DNA from: Candidatus Altimarinota bacterium
GTDB lineage: Bacteria; Patescibacteriota; Gracilibacteria; UM-FILTER-43-11
Assembly (NCBI GenBank): GCA_029934675.1
Contig: JAOZLT010000010.1
Span: 1-14,456 of the forward strand
Length of the DNA: 14,456 bases
Reading direction: 5' to 3'
Part shown: positions 13,379 to 14,456 of the stretch, in pieces
How positions within the stretch are numbered: position 1 is the first letter of the stretch
Layout: each line of letters opens with the position of its first letter
Program-made: the position numbers and the translations under genes
The notes under the pieces: model-generated
What the model was told of the DNA's origin: nothing
Database searches by the model: none
The model's input: the letters and a program-made list of their open reading frames with translations, nothing else

Positions 13379-13492
13379 GGCTGAGCTCGTCGCAGGCCAA
13401 AAGATTTCGAATGTAGAATTTTTAAACATATATTTATTATTAATGGTTAAATATTCTAATTATCCGAAACATTTTAAAAATTAAAAATTAAG

Positions 13493-13520
13493 TTGACACC
13501 TTGTCCACCTTTGATAAACT
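13493..13520 (+). promoter_or_regulatory. groESL promoter
   Basis: TTGACA (13493-13498), a 16-base gap and TAAACT (13515-13520) form a sigma70-type promoter. The CIRCE operator begins 3 bases after the -10, covering the expected transcription start. Confidence 0.7.
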
Positions 13521-13523
13521 GAT

Positions 13524-13550
13524 TTAGCACTCAACCTAAAGAAGTGCTAA
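13524..13550. promoter_or_regulatory. CIRCE operator (HrcA-binding heat-shock site)
   Basis: TTAGCACTC (13524-13532), 9 bases, then AAGTGCTAA (13542-13550). This matches the CIRCE consensus TTAGCACTC-N9-GAGTGCTAA except for one base (A for G at 13542). It lies 22 bases before the groES ATG. HrcA, the repressor that reads it, is not encoded in the window. Confidence 0.95.
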
Positions 13551-13571
13551 ATTTTATTATTTAACTGAAAT

Positions 13572-13868
13572 ATGAATATGAATATCAAACCGCTAAATGG
13601 TTATGTGGTCATAAAGCCTCTTGAGCAAGAGGAAATGACAAAATCAGGGATCGTTATTCCGGACACAGCTAACAAAGAAAAACCTTCTGAAGGTGAAGTA
13701 GTGGCTGTTGCCGACAAAAATATAAGCTCAAGTGGAACTGAGCTTCCTATTGAATTAAAAGTAGGAGATAAAGTACTTTATGGTCGCTACTCTGGAGAAG
13801 ATGTAAAAGTAGAAAATGTTGAATACAAAATTGTTGAAATGACATCAGTAAGGGCTATTGTGGTGTAA
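13572..13868 (+). CDS. groES: GroES co-chaperonin
   Basis: GroES forms the seven-membered lid of the GroEL chamber. The 98-residue protein has the beta-barrel start IKPLNGYVVIKPLEQEE and the mobile loop MTKSGIVIPDTANKEKPSEG with the I-V-I motif that docks on GroEL (about residues 18-40). The end, YKIVEMTSVRAIVV, is typical in position. Two ATGs compete, 13572 and 13578; the first is used here, and neither has a Shine-Dalgarno. It is first in the groESL operon, under CIRCE control. Confidence 0.96.
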   Translation: MNMNIKPLNGYVVIKPLEQEEMTKSGIVIPDTANKEKPSEGEVVAVADKNISSSGTELPIELKVGDKVLYGRYSGEDVKVENVEYKIVEMTSVRAIVV

Positions 13869-13875
13869 TCCTGAT

Positions 13876-13934
13876 TTCGATTTTAATGATTAGTTGTCGT
13901 TTAAAATCGAAAATCGAAGTTCGAAACTCGAAAA
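13876..13934. repeat. Inverted repeat between groES and groEL
   Basis: TTTCGATTTTAA (about 13876-13887) is complementary to TTAAAATCGAAA (about 13901-13912), a 12-bp stem. It is followed by TCGAA-type repeats to 13934 that are the reverse-complement relative of 1261-1284. A hairpin here could set the ratio of groES to groEL mRNA, but it has no T-tract of terminator type. Confidence 0.55.
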
Positions 13935-13958
13935 TTTATTAATTTTAATTTTAAAAAA

Positions 13959-14456
13959 ATGGCTAAAGATATATTACATGGTGACGAAGCACGTCAAAAA
14001 TTATTGAGTGGTATTGAAAAATTAAATAATACCGTTCGTGTAACAATGGGGCCTAAGGGTCGCAATGTTTTATTGGAGAAAAAATATGGTGCACCAACAA
14101 TTACTAACGATGGTGTAACTATTGCTCGTGAGATTGAGCTTGAGGATCCATTTGAGAATATGGGTGCTCAGCTTGTTAGAGAAGTTGCAAATAAAACCAA
14201 CGATGTAGCAGGTGATGGTACTACTACTGCAACAGTTATGGCTCATGCGATTGTAAAGGAAGGTATGCATCATATTAAGACAAATAAGGTTAACCCGATG
14301 CTACTCAAAAAAGGTATTGAAGAAGCCGTTAAAATCGTAGTAGGTGAATTAGATAAAATGAAAAAAGACATAAAATCTAAAGAAGAGATGGAACAAGTTG
14401 CGACAATCTCTGCTCAAAACCCAGAGGTAGGCAAGCTGATTGCTGAGGTTTTTGAC
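13959..14456 (+). CDS. groEL: GroEL chaperonin (N-terminal 166 residues; runs off the window)
   Basis: GroEL folds proteins inside an ATP-driven double ring. The visible part is the equatorial and early intermediate region: MAKDILHGDEARQKLL start, VTMGPKGRNVLLEK (ATP phosphate loop), YGAPTITNDGVTIAREIELE, and AGDGTTTATV at about 84-93. Asp52 (TNDG) and Asp86 (GDG) are present as needed for ATP hydrolysis. The segment HHIKTNKVNPMLLKKGIE has TNKVNP where most GroELs have a GANP-type sequence, a small departure. ATG 13959 gives the family N-terminus; no Shine-Dalgarno precedes it. It is the second gene of the operon, 90 bases after groES. Confidence 0.97.
   Translation, partial: MAKDILHGDEARQKLLSGIEKLNNTVRVTMGPKGRNVLLEKKYGAPTITNDGVTIAREIELEDPFENMGAQLVREVANKTNDVAGDGTTTATVMAHAIVKEGMHHIKTNKVNPMLLKKGIEEAVKIVVGELDKMKKDIKSKEEMEQVATISAQNPEVGKLIAEVFD

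Larger units (their letters stand above)
13197..13571. other. 375-bp spacer between the DUF3352-like gene and groES
   Basis: No gene is seen. The left half is AT-rich low-complexity sequence with an exact 13-base direct repeat TTTAGAATAACCA (13208-13220 and 13295-13307). Then come a two-copy 34-bp tandem repeat, a nested imperfect inverted repeat (about 13407-13471) whose right arm resembles the spacer at 2171-2188, and finally the groES promoter and CIRCE operator. Confidence 0.7.

Overview
The window is AT-rich DNA using the standard bacterial code (TGA is a real stop in htpX and in the DUF3352-like gene). It looks like a chromosomal segment of a Candidate Phyla Radiation (Patescibacteria) bacterium, possibly near Peregrinibacteria/Gracilibacteria. 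The reasons are a small-genome housekeeping set with little operon structure, an SLH-like protein tail, a DUF3352-like membrane protein, no visible Shine-Dalgarno motif at any of the start sites examined, and hairpin-rich spacers. This placement is inferred from gene style and not from a marker-gene search.

Layout. Positions 1-74 hold the end of a probable S-layer-homology protein. Next come htpX (membrane metalloprotease), a polyprenyl-phosphate sugar-transferase-like protein that lacks its catalytic domain, and a nucleotide-sugar pyrophosphorylase starting with TTG. These are separated by spacers packed with inverted repeats. At 3568-5919 lies secD, whose first periplasmic domain carries a long insertion with a parvulin-type prolyl isomerase; no secF follows. 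Behind it is a 195-bp array of 18 GGCTAC units spaced 11-12 bp, then a hairpin element also found near 182-210, then an RNase HI with a ribbon-helix-helix-like N-terminus.

On the minus strand come a small unknown protein, convergent with the RNase H gene and sharing its CTAG stop, and thioredoxin. A relBE-type toxin-antitoxin pair follows, with a one-base frameshift in the toxin. HU (minus) and topA (plus) are divergent from a 413-bp spacer. After topA come a DUF3352-like membrane-anchored protein and a groES-groEL operon under a CIRCE operator; groEL runs off the window end.

Functionally, htpX, secD-parvulin, thioredoxin and GroESL all serve protein export, folding and quality control, whereas HU, TopA and RNase H serve nucleoid and R-loop upkeep. 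The two sugar genes suggest surface polysaccharide synthesis. The points most worth a second look are the SecD-parvulin fusion, the 11-bp array with nested higher-order repeats, two spacers with interleaved (A-B-A'-B') inverted repeats, the RNase H fusion and the recurring hairpin element.
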